The notes beneath the pieces are model-generated. The model saw only the letters and a program-made list of their open reading frames with translations. It ran no database searches and was not told the DNA's origin. DNA of 64,000 bases from Tetracentron sinense (Eukaryota; Streptophyta; Magnoliopsida; Trochodendrales; Trochodendraceae). Of this stretch, positions 12,211-23,480 are shown in pieces. Both the position numbers and the translations under genes were made by a program. Position 1 is the first letter of the stretch. Each line of letters opens with the position of its first letter. The stretch spans positions 20,095,250 to 20,159,249 of the forward strand of contig CM026570.1 in assembly GCA_015143295.1 (NCBI GenBank). The letters are read 5' to 3'.

Positions 12211-12837
12211 CTAAGAGATGAACCGACTGATGTACTGAATTTTGCCCAGGAAACCACGGATCTCCTTTTCAATTTGGAGTGCTGGAATTTTGATGATAGC
12301 TCTGGCTTTAGCTGGATCAATCTCAATGCCTCTCTTACTGACTATGAAGCCGATGAGCTTTCCTGATGAGGCTCCAAAGACATATTTGGCCGGGTTGAGT
12401 CTTAGGCCGAACTCTCTGAATCTGTCACAGAGTCTCTTCAAATCTTCAGGGTGTTGCTTGACAGTTGGAGATTTGACGATCATGTCATCCGTATAGATTT
12501 CTGTTGACTTGTGGATTATGTCATTGAATAATGCTGTCATGGTCTTCTGGTAGGTTGCCCATGCGTTCTTGAGTCCAAAGGGCGACCTTATAGTAGATGG
12601 TTCCTCAAGGTGTAATGAAGGAGGTTTCTCCATGTCTTATTCTGCCATTCTGATCTGGTTGTATCCGAAGAAACCACCCATGAATGAGAGTGTCTCTTGC
12701 CCTGCAGTATTATCGATCAGGATGTCGATGTGCGGAAGAGGAAAGTTGTCTTTAAGGCTAGCTTTGTTTAGGTTCTGATAGTCAATGCACATCCAAACTT
12801 TGCCATCTTTTTTGGGTACCGGAACAATGTTGGCCAA
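12211..12837 (-). pseudogene. gypsy reverse transcriptase region
   Basis: Minus-strand patches show classical gypsy reverse transcriptase blocks in order: VPKKDGK.W.C.DY..LN.A, FPLPHIDILID, SFMGGF.GYNQI, FGLKNA.ATYQ, the active-site DDM block and the PAK..FG...GKLIGFIVS.RGIEIDPAK block. It is broken. Confidence 0.9.
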
Positions 12838-14117
12838 CCACTCAGGGTAGTTTGCTACTGTCAGGAAGCCTGCACTCAGCTACTTCTCCACTTCTTTCTT
12901 GACCTTCTGCGATCATTCGGACCTCATCTATCTTAGTTTCTACTTAACTGGTCTGACGTTAGGGTTCAGGGGCAGTCTATGTACCACCAATGCTGGGTCC
13001 AGGCCGAGCATGTCTGCATATGACCAGGCGAAAACATCACTGTAGCTCTTCAAGAAGCTGTTCATGTCTGTTCTTTCCTGAGGGCTCATGTTTGTACCGA
13101 TCTTGACTAGTTGGGGAGTACCCTCGGAATCAAGGTTGACTGTCTTAGTGTCCTCAATGTTTGACTACAAGATCCCTTCGCTGTGTTCTAGGAGGTCCAA
13201 AATTTCCTGAGGCGGTTCCTCTTACTGTTCTGAGCCATACTCCACCTCTGAAGGTTCAAGGAGGGTTTTAGGAGAACCTTGTCAGAGGCGATTTCTTGAA
13301 AAATCAGTTAGCTTAGTTTAGCATGCTTATGATTTTTGTTCTTGTTAGCTTTAGGACACTAGGCCTTCCAGGAGAAGAGTCTGTATGGTTTCGTCATCAG
13401 TCGATATGAAATATTTTTGTTTTTAAAAAACGTGATTTTGAGTCAAAACATCTTATTTTCATTGATAAAATGGATGTCTGTTTACAAAATGACTCAAACA
13501 AAAAGAGGCTGATAGTGGCCTGACATTTGGATTTTTACAACTGGAGCAAAAGAGAGATAGAAGGAGGAGCAGGGTGGTGCTTCGGTCACTGCTTGATCGA
13601 ACCAAACTACACTGTAACTTGCTGACCCCTGCCCTAAATAGGCTCAACGGTGAGAGCCTCGGTCTACCAACGGATCAGTAGTTGGTGACTGGAGGATGCT
13701 TCGGTGCTATTGGAGAGGTGCAGACCTGCTCTCCCACTTGATATTCCATTTTTATGGCATCTTCGACAATCAGCTCGTCGAATAGTTGGGCCATGCTGAG
13801 TATTTCTGAATCCGGGTCCCTGAAGATTCAACACTGAGCTAAGCAAGAGGGATATCTGGAGAGGTTTCGAAGATTCCCATGGGAAAGGTTATAGAAATGT
13901 GAGGTCGGGGTTCAGTTTTCGCCAACCGGATGCTCTTCTTGGTGAATTTGGAGAGATAATCCTCGCACTTGGGCTTGTACCCTAGTCCAAATGGTGGAGT
14001 GTAGTGAGGAGGGATATATCTCTTCTTTATTCCTTGATTTCTGACTCCTAGGCCAACCCCTAATTGATAGTTCATCCTGGTCATCATCTTGATAAACAGC
14101 GGGATCATCTACTTGCT

Positions 14118-14570
14118 TTACTCTTCTGCCTGAGCAATGGAGCTAACCTGCTCGAATTGGTAAGTCATGAAGGTTGTACCTTGCCCCAGCTCTTGTATAT
14201 CCCCGAAGGAACTAGCCATCTCCTCAGAAGGAATTACGATCAAGTAGTCATCTTGAATAAACTTTATCCTTTGATGGAAAGAGGAGGGAATGGCTTCGAC
14301 CGCGTGGATCCACGGCCTTCCCAAAAGCAAGGTGAACGAGGTGGGTACATTCACGACTTGGAAGTTGGTAGTGAACTGAGCTGGTTCGACCCTGATGGTC
14401 AAGTCAATATCACTCAGGTTCTGCGTAGTAGAGTTTTCAAATGCCCTGATGGTCATTGACATCTTCTTTACTTGACTGAGATCTAGGCCCAGGCTTTGTA
14501 GTGTAGAGAGTGTGCAGACGTTAAGGCCGGAGCCATTGTCAATGAGCACTGATGATAGAGTTCGGTCCAT
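14118..14570 (-). pseudogene. gypsy protease region
   Basis: The translation shows a retropepsin-like VLIDNGS..NV...STL motif followed by the LLGRPWIHA block typical of Tat-group proteases. It lies between gag and reverse transcriptase, the expected position. Confidence 0.85.
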
Positions 14571-15378
14571 GCACTATACTACAATGTATAGAGCCCAAGT
14601 GTGATCCCTGTCCTTGTCTGGTATTTCCTTTTCTGTGAAGGAAATGATTCTGGATTCGAGCATCTGCCCCACCATATGCCCCAGCATCTCGGGTGTGATG
14701 TCTGGTGTTACGTGGACATTGTTGAATACTTGGAGTAACTGCTTTCTATGATGCTCTGAAGTCAAGAGAAGACCTAGGATTGAGATCTGTGTTGGGGTTT
14801 TGCCCAACTACTGGGTGACATTGAATTCTTCTGCTTTTTCCAGGATTTTCAGCAGAACTGTTGAGTCTTCTATTTCTTTCTCTGGTCTGATACCCTTGTT
14901 TTTTTTTCTCTGTTTCATTTACCTTTGCCGGCTCAGCTGTGGGAGGTTGGTATACCCTACCAGATTGGGTAAGGTCGGCAATGTTTTCGCTCTCAGGGAT
15001 GAGAGAGCAAGAGCTGGTACTTGGTTGAGGTTGAAAGGTGGAGGTAGGATGTAAGGGATCCGGACATGGCCTGAAGAGGTTGAGGCTTGAGCTGGAGTTG
15101 TGGGCCAGTTTGTAAGGTAAAGGATGGTGTAGACAATCTGTTCAGGGACAGAGATCTGGATAGTTGGTAGAATAGTTTGGATATTTGTCTAGGAAGATGG
15201 GATTATGACTGGGTGTTGGTAAAAAAGCCTAATGATGCTGTTATCAACTGCGAGTGCGCAAGGTCTCGGTTGTCCTGCCCCGGGCTCTTCCCACTCAATG
15301 AAGTTGATTTGGTTGTTGTGTGGGGGCAATGGTACCTGGTCGATACTGGTGTTGCTGAGGGTCAGCTCAACCTTACCC

Positions 15379-16379
15379 TTATCTAGAAGATCCTAGATAG
15401 CACTTCAAGCCAATGCAATAGTCTGTTGCATGGCCTAGGCCTTGATGAAAGGCGCAGTGTTGATTGGCATCATAGTTTTTGCTTTGTTTGTCAGGAGATA
15501 AGAGAGGGGTAGGGCCTCTCAGTGTGAGAAGACCTTGCTTAGTCAGGAATCCCAATAACTGGCTAAGAGAGTAGGGAAGAGGGGTAAAGTTTTTTGGGGG
15601 ATGATTTTTCCCCTGGTTTTGTCTATCTGGCCGGGTGTTTCCGAGTGCGTGTTGAGTCTGAGCAACGGGTGCTGGTAATCTGATAGGTGTTGTAGAAGAT
15701 ACCATCTGAACATCTTCTCTTCTTTTCTGATCCCAAGGACCACTGTTTCTGTTGGCTGATGTCACCGTTGTTCTGGGGGGAGTAAGCCCTAGACTGGAGT
15801 GTATGGCACCACTCTGGATAGTTGTTTCAATGCGGGCACCGGTCTTGACAATGGTTCCGAAGTCTACCACTGACAGAGTTACCATTAAGGTGGAGTAGTG
15901 CTGCTTGAGAGTGCCCATGAATATGGTTGCCAGCTCTTCCTTAGGAATAAGAGTGATGACCTTTACTGTCATTTCCCTCCAACGGATGGCATATTCCAGG
16001 AATGACTCATTGTTTTGCTTGTACATCTGTTCTAGCTGACTTTTTTGAGGTCGAAGCTCCTAATTGAAAGAGTACTGTTCTACAAAGGCATCCATGGCGT
16101 CCTGCCATGTCTTGATTCGTTGCTTGTCAATCGACATCCACCAGGTAAGGTTGCTCCCTTCAGACTTTTCTGAAAGTATTGGATGAGCAGGGGCTGGTTC
16201 TTGTTATACGGGACCATGTCCCCCAAATACATCTGCAGATGTTGTTTAGGATAACTTGAGCCGTCGTACTTGTCAAATTCAAGTACTTTGAATCCAAGAG
16301 GAACAACATCACTAAAGGAAAAAGTCAGGTCTTCCAATGATAGAGTGGGGTTGGCATATGCCCCTCTCATTCTTCTCAT
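15379..16379 (-). pseudogene. gypsy gag region
   Basis: The retrotransposon gag core is recognisable from the FLEYA.RWREM, LIPKEELATIFMGTL and GARIET pattern. It is followed by a proline-rich tail and a short C/H segment near the left end. It belongs to the broken element. Confidence 0.85.
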
Positions 16380-18007
16380 CTCCTCCTTTATTTGTTTAAT
16401 TTCCTAATACTGATCTCTGAGGGATGGTGTAAGGTCTGACGATGATGACCTATTTTGATTGATATGTGAGGCCTTGGGCTGCTCATCATACTGGTCATAC
16501 TCTTCTCCTCCTCCTATTGCGGGTATAGGATTGGGGATGATGAGAGGGATAGGCTGATGTGGCTCTCGATGAGGCTGTTCAGGGGTTTCTTCGGTAGGGA
16601 TTCGAGGGGAGGGTTCTTCGGTTCAGGTACCAATGAGAATCTTCAGGGATTCAAGAACACTGTCCAATTTTACTTGCATGACCGCTATGTCCCTGTCGTG
16701 GGCCTGTAACATCTCATCTGTCCTCTGCTATTGGTCTGAAGGTTCTGCCATTGATTTTGAGCTGCTCTCAGATAGACAGTGTAAGGCACTATCTCTGCGA
16801 TCGGCACCTCTGTCAGGACTATGTCTGCGGCTGCTACTTCTACTTCTACGAGAATCACAGTCATAGAACAAGTCATGAGTCGGCTCATACAAACTAAAAA
16901 TGATGCAATGACTAAACATGAATATGCATGCTGATAGGAAGAAGATGCTAGAAAAGTATTTTTCATTGATGCATGTAAGGTGCAGTGAGTACAGGACAAT
17001 GTGACTCAAAAAGGGAAAGACTTGATCCTAAGTAAGTCTGTCAGGGATCGCGAAGTCAAGTGGCTGGGGCACACCATTCAGGTCCATGATTTGCTACTGG
17101 AGGGATGTGACCTCAATCTCTATGTTTGCAATGGTTTCGGTAGGATTGAACATTCGGTATCCAAACTGTTGGGTACGGACGGTCATCTCAGCCCTTGCAC
17201 TGTCAAACTGCTCCTAGTGGAAGTGCAGCTAGGCCCTGATGATGGTTGTTTCTTTGGCGTGGCCTTTCTGTTTCTGCTGACAAGACCGGACTGTATGCTC
17301 AAGATGCTCGATCTGCTCTTGCATGGCCTGAAATTCACAGTCTCGCTCTACTACCTGTAGCTTGAATGTCTTTTGAACCTTCCGCAACCTTTTCTCTTTC
17401 ATCTGGATTTGGAGCTATCTCTCCAAGAAGATGTCTCTTCAGAGAACTACCTTTTCAGCCAAGAGTATGGTCTCGCATGATGGAGCTGAGACTTGTGTGG
17501 GCAGTTCCCTGGGCATGGGCATGCCGGGTGGAATGTCAGGGTTTTCTGCCCAAAGCCAATATGCTGCATCTATAGGTGGTCCTGATGTAACCACAAAGTC
17601 AGAGTATTAATCTCATCGGGAGCTTCACCAATCTGACTGGAAGCGGCAAGTGAGGCTGTTGGAGTGCACTGAGAATGTGATCCAATCATTTTCCTATCGT
17701 TCTATAACTGGGATGTGTTGAGGGAGTCCAAACTGGCAGAAAACTCAAAGTGGTGTATAGACGGCAGAGCCTGTTAGACCGGTAAGGATTATATATCGCC
17801 TTCCGGTTATGACAACGCGAGGTAGCTTGTTTCGGGCTAGCTACTCGCACTGCCATATGATCTCCCCTTCTGTCAGGGTTTGGAGAAGCTGGTAGAGCTC
17901 CTTGATATATGTGGTTGCTATCAGACCTTGATTCTGAAAAATCTTCTGGGGTAGACTGTACGCTTCATGGAAGTCGACCGGTACTGATATGATTCTAGGC
18001 AGGTGTC

Positions 18008-18550
18008 CTACCAACCATAGTTGCAGGAGAGGTGTACTGGCATGGAAGATGCCCTTTCTGCGGTCTGCTCCTTGGTTAGGAGCCCTGAAAGCTCTGCCAG
18101 GATGACTGGTACGACTGATCTGGAGTTGTGCATGTCCTCGATGATCCCCACCATAACTGACTCAACAAGTGTGCGGCGTCTCGGGAATACCAGTTGAGAC
18201 ATGACTATTAGTGCAAGGGCGTTGAGACCAGGAATTTTCGCTGTAATGGAGTTAGGTTACCACTTATGCTTGTACTGCTTTTCAAGATATGACATGGGTA
18301 TCCGATCAAAAGAGTTGTTAGGACCGGGCTGCAAGTAGGCAGACTTGATATGCAAGAACCTTGATAGGTCTGCTTGGTATGTTGTCTTGTAGCGCAGTAC
18401 TATGGCTTCGCCGTCCATGTTTAGACCTAGAATGCGTTGAACCTCTTTCAGTGTTGGGCATAGCTCGTTCTTACCAAAACGGAATACCATATGTGATGGG
18501 CTCCAACACTGGATAGCGGCGTTCATGAGGCGCGGGTCCGATTTGACCAT
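18008..18550 (-). pseudogene. extra leader open frame of the Tat-type element
   Basis: Between the primer binding site and gag, minus-strand patches read ALIQCW-like (AAIQCWSPSHMVFRFGKNE), then PTLKEVQRILGL, followed by a basic patch. This resembles the N-terminal uncharacterised protein that large Tat/Ogre elements and many plant gag-like genes carry in this position. Its job is unknown. It is broken. Confidence 0.6.
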
Positions 18551-19551
18551 GGATAGGTCTAGGATAGTGTCGGATTTGTAGTACTAAACCCAAGCAAGAC
18601 GCTGACTCGAAGTAGAGGCCTCTATTACTTTTTGGAGGTTGTGATCACACATCCCCTATGAAGTCAAATGCACGGGCCAGGTCGGTTGACCAAATAACTG
18701 GGTTATCCCTGAATGACCTGCCATCTACTTGAAAGATAAACTCGATGTGAGTGTACTATGTATGCAAATAAAAAATGCAAGAGATGATGCAATTTTGATT
18801 TTTTATTTGATTGGGTGTGACAAGACACATGTGATTCGATAGGGCAGACGGATGGAGTTCCAACATGCCTTACCCGGGTTGTTGGGAACCGAGGGCTTAT
18901 CAGGTCAAGGTCGGGAATAGGTCTGGTGAAGACCTAACCGACTAGGATTTGAATTTCATATGCTATGTCAGGAAGCAGGGTAGGATGTGTTTTATTACAA
19001 GCATAGGTTTAGCTCATTACATGCCCCCGAATGGGAGGTTATCCGGGTAGAGTAGTCAACCATGATTGGAAACAGGTATAGGGTGCAAGCAGGTTATGGT
19101 TCAGGGTAACCCTCCCTGGGCGGGCTGCTTGTAGACTATACATAGCCTAAGCTATATGTATGAATGCTGGTTTGATGCAAGTGTGTTCCTAGCAAGGTGT
19201 GGGGGATCACTTAACACTGTATATACGACTTTCTTGAAAATGGACGATTGGTGTAAGCGGGAGCGTTCAGAATCCTTCCCTGAGGGTAATCACTCACCAG
19301 GAGTAACTCCGCGGACCTCCAAGACTGTTAAGTCATTGACACTAAGGATGATCATCCACCAGCCGTTAACGTAATAAGCCTCACTAATAGGTTTAATGAG
19401 ATAATTACACTACTATGACATGTAGGGATGCACAATACATAATTAAACAAGTGATGTAAAATGATTAGTGTTAAGTTAAATACTTAGACATTTTAGCAAA
19501 TTTGAGATTAATTGGCTTAATCTTAGGTTTCGGTTTGAACCTTCAGATTGC

Positions 19552-19569
19552 TCCCCAGCGGAGTCGCCA
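19552..19569 (-). other. primer binding site of the gypsy element
   Basis: The plus strand reads TCCCCAGCGGAGTCGCCA, which looks like the 3' end of a tRNA including CCA. The minus strand next to the right LTR is therefore complementary to a tRNA end. It is spaced 4 bases from the LTR. It is not the initiator methionine type used by many plant elements; an arginine tRNA is my best guess. Confidence 0.75.
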
Positions 19570-19573
19570 GAGC

Positions 19574-22455
19574 TGTGAGCATGGGTTTCGGGGAAACCCT
19601 AAAAAATTTCATGGATTTAGTTTAGAGTCGCCATCTATTAATTCAGAAGGGATATGTCCCCGAGATTTGGATAAGGCCTTGGTCTGCGTTTTGAGATTAG
19701 GGTAAGAGGTTCGGTTAAGTCCGATGAAGGTGTTAGGCACCCCGAGGCTTCCGTTTTACAACAGTTCCCTACTCCCTACGATTAAGCCAATTAATGTCAA
19801 AGTTTGCTAAAATGTCTAAGTGTTTAAGATAAGACTAATCTAAGAAAGAAAAACTAACTAGGGTCAAACCCGGGTTGGGTTGCTTACGTACTCACAAGGT
19901 GAGATTAGACCGAGCGTAGTTCTATCACATGAGCCTGTGCCAAGGCTAGGGGTGTGCGTCTGTGCACCAAAGGTGGCTAATGGACCTAACTCGAGGATTA
20001 GGGTTTTGTTGACTGAGGTTGGTCAAGTACATGGTAGGAGCCCGGTAGGCCGAGGGGTAGTCCGATAGACTAGGGTTTGGGCCCGATAGGCCAAGAGAGG
20101 AGCCCGGCAGCAAAGGCAAAGCTTGACCAAGGTTAGGGTTGCTAATCGAGGTTAGGTCAAACTAATCATGGTTAGGGTAGCTAACCACAGTTTAAAAAGT
20201 TTAGAAACTGTATTTTTAGTTTTTTGGATTTTTTGGATGTTTTTGAGATTTTTTCAAATTTTTTTCGGTGGTTAAGGATTGCTTAACCATGGTTAAGGGG
20301 GAAGGTCACCTTGGTTAGGGCTGCTAACCAGGGTTAAATGATTGAAACAGACAATTTTTGGGCATCTCAAAATATTTCTGAATTTCTGAATATTTTTTCA
20401 GAATTTTGCGGGTTAAGGGCTGCTTAACCATGGTTAAATATTAACCAAAGAGGGATTCGACCATAGTTAAGGGTCCTAACTAGAGTGAAAATTATCACAG
20501 AAAGTCATTCTGGAATCCTTTGAATATTTTTGATTTTTTTAAAGATTTTTATAGAATTTTGTAGATTAAGGACTACTTAACCATAGTTAAATATTAACCA
20601 AAAGTGGATTTAACCATGGTTAATGGTCTGGTCAAGTCAAGATTGGGCCTAGAGAGCATAGTAGGGCCTAGACTGGCCTCCTACCTAGTCTGAGCCTTGT
20701 GCAAAGCCCATGAAATCAGAAAGTTTGATAATGGCGGCAATGGGATTACCGTCATTATAGTAAGCCTTCTGACCATGATTTGCAGGGGTTTAACTTGAGT
20801 TAGGGACTGACCCAGAGGTAGAGGTTGAAGTCCAGAGAAGACCCTGGACTTTTGGTGGGCCCAGGGGGAGGTCTGGTGTGGGCCCCACAGTGGCCCAAAG
20901 GCACTGTGTTTGCCTGTCTGAAATTGCGATAGATGGACTACCGCCATTAAGCTAAACTGGGTTTAAGGCTAACCTAACCAGGGCTAGGCTACTGGTTAAG
21001 GTCTGGGGTGATTATGGGAGATAGCCAAGAGTCTGAGGTTTACAAACATGACCCTAGAATGGACCAGGACCCAACCTAACCATGGTTAAACAACTGCCAA
21101 AGAAGAGTGCTACAATGGCAGTAGTTATTCTACAGTCATTTCTAGGTTTATCCAGAAACTGAAATTTCTCCAACCTGGACTAGACCAGGGGTTCCTCATG
21201 GACTGAAGACCCTCCAGGGAGTTTGTGGAGGTTCCATGCAAGAGGGGAGGGTTTGAACCCGAGCTCTAAGCCTCTAAGGATCTCCCATGCCTATGAGGAA
21301 GGCGGGGTCCCCTGTCCTGGGTTAGTAACAGTGTATATACAAAAGTAAAATTACAATGGACCCCTGGGGTAGGACCAGGGGTCCATACAATGCTCGAAAC
21401 AGAAAGTAGAGGGAGTGAGGGGTGGCCCTACCCTACTGCGAACCTGCTACAGTGGTGGTGCAGTGGTGGTGTAGCTTTGGGGAGGCTAAGGCAACTCCTT
21501 GGGATATCAATGAGTGGTCTCACATGCGAGGCAAGAGCCTGACGTGGTGGAATTGGGGCCAGCCAAAGTTGCATAGAGGTTTGTTTACGGAAAAAATAGA
21601 GCTGTGGTGGTGCAAGGTAGGCTTAGGGGGTTCTAAGGACGGCCTAAGAGGGAATCTCAAGTGAGACAGAGATTTAGTAGGGGTGGAGAATGGCCTAGCC
21701 GAAATCCTACAGGGTTTCACTATCGTTTTTTTGGACCCCTGAACTCATAGGTGGAGGGGGGAATTTATAGGATGAGGGGAAGACCCTGGGGGTGTTCTGG
21801 GCATTACCGAAGATGTGGGTAACCAACTGGATGCGAACCAGAGTGGCCATGAGGGAGCCTGTCACGATTTGTAGAAGATCAGGTAATGGCGGTAATGCCA
21901 TTACCATCATTCCTGAATAAGAGAAAAATGGGAATGACGGTAATTAGATTACCGCCATTTATGGATTTTGCCAATTTGGGCTAAACCCCCACACACTTGG
22001 GCCGTAAACACTGTTCACTTGCCATGTTTAGAATTGGCGGTAATTTGATTACCGCCAATTAAAATTTTTTGAATTTTGGGCTAGTGGGCCCCACCCCAAC
22101 GGTTGTAAAAGGTTTGTGGGCTCCTGTTTGGGCCTGCAAGACTGTTTTAGGCCGATGTTTGGGGGGTTTTGGGCCTGAGATGGGCTTGGGTGGATTCTAG
22201 GGTTTACCTAGGATTTAACCATGGTTCACCTAGGGTTGCTAGGGTTTAACTTAGGGTTTTTCCTAGGGTTGACTAGGGTTTAGGGTTTTACCTAGGTTTG
22301 ACTAGGGTTTGGATTAGGGTTTACCTAGGGTTACTAGGGTTTGGATTAGGGCTTACCTAGGGTTACTAGGAATTACCTAAGGTTTAGATGGAAATAACCA
22401 TGGTTAAAAGGCTTAACCATAGTTAGGGCAATGGTGTAAAAATTGGGTGCTTACA
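19574..22455 (-). repeat. 5' LTR of the gypsy element
   Basis: It is the partner of 4148-7028, with the same termini. It keeps a clean hyphenated palindrome at 22032-22060 (arms AATTGGCGGTAAT and ATTACCGCCAATT) and the telomere-like patch at about 22195-22390. Confidence 0.92.
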
Positions 22456-22460
22456 CTTGG

Positions 22461-23480
22461 TATTTGGATTTTTTTTTAAATTAGCCCTAGTTAAAATTTC
22501 TTAACCCTAGATTAAGTTTTTAATTTTTTTTTTCTAAAAACTAAAGTTAGATTGTTGAGCCCTAAGGGTTATTGGGGAGGTCAAATCATAGCCAATTGTG
22601 ATTCAACAATCTAACCTTAGTATTTGGATTTTAAAAAAAAAAATTAACCATGGGGTTAAAATGTCTTAACCCTAGGGTTAAATTTTTTAAAATATTTTTT
22701 TCTAAAAACTAAGATTAGATTGTTGAACCCTAAGGGTTACTGAATCTCAACTATGGTTAATAGAGGTTAAAATAGACACGTGTTGACCTGTGGGTGCGAG
22801 TGGACCCTTCCCGTGTTCACACTTGTTAACTTGCGATTCGATCTCATTTTTTTGGTGTTTTGTGGAGACCTTTGCACGAGGTTCTACCACACTTTCCCAA
22901 TAAGATTCATCAGCCCCGAAGACGATTTAATAGCCTGGATTCATTTGGGCGAGACCTGTAGAAATTCTATTTTGCATTAGTTGAAAATTTTGAATGATCT
23001 TTATTGTCACCTCTATGACAAAAGTGACCAAGAAAAAGTGAATTTTCATCATTTCACAAAACCTCCACAAATTTATGATACATTGCACATACACAGTCTC
23101 GTACCATTATTTTTGCAAAACAAAAAAGCATACTTTTGCAAACTGTATTCCATTGATTGCTATAATTAACAATAGCCACACTTTTGAATTTTGTGATAAC
23201 AATAATACAAAAACAGCACCTGAAACATTACACCATTTTCAAGAATGTCAACTAAATGCAACAATGAGACATGAAGAACCTAGAGAACCATTTAGTGAGT
23301 CAAAAGTCAACTGACATATTGCATTTCAAAGTAAGGAGCACATGAGAATATGCATGTCAAAGCATTTAAAGTGAAAAAATTTATCACTATAAAAGATATA
23401 TTGTTTGAAGAAACCCATCACCATAAAATGACCCAAGATAGATTGTGAACATTAGTAACAAAATTTTGAGGTTAGCGTAT
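22461..23480. other. MULE interior between the gypsy insertion and the transposase
   Basis: The part 22461-22760 contains two rough copies of a block with GTATTTGGATTTT, CTAAAAACTAA and TTAGATTGTTGA(G/A)CCCTAAGGGTTA. CAATCTAACCTTAG runs in inverted orientation to these, so the strand can fold on itself. From 22760 to 23480 no gene is recognised. Confidence 0.5.

Larger units (their letters stand above)
4148..22455 (-). mobile_element. Ty3/gypsy fossil, Tat/Ogre-like group, inserted in the MULE
   Basis: An 18.3-kb LTR retrotransposon lies in minus orientation. It is bounded by two LTRs (4148-7028 and 19574-22455) of nearly equal length that start TGTGAGC and end TTACA. Flanking 5-bp sites CTTAG (4143-4147) and CTTGG (22456-22460) form a target duplication with one difference. 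Going leftward from the right LTR, the parts are primer binding site, long leader with an extra open frame, gag, protease, reverse transcriptase, RNase H, integrase, long untranslated region with tandem repeats, polypurine tract and left LTR. Great size, long LTRs, the leader frame and repeats after integrase all fit the plant Tat/Ogre group. It is broken at many points, probably well over ten. The first 300 bp of the LTRs differ by about a tenth, suggesting an insertion several million years old under usual plant rates. Confidence 0.9.

Noticed and set aside
11978-12778. Plus-strand open frames opposite the reverse transcriptase
   Set aside because: They are antisense shadows of the minus-strand gypsy coding region.
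4148-22455. Reading the pair of 2.9-kb repeats as segmental duplication
   Set aside because: TG...CA ends, 5-bp flanks, primer site, purine tract and ordered gag-pol parts show they are LTRs.
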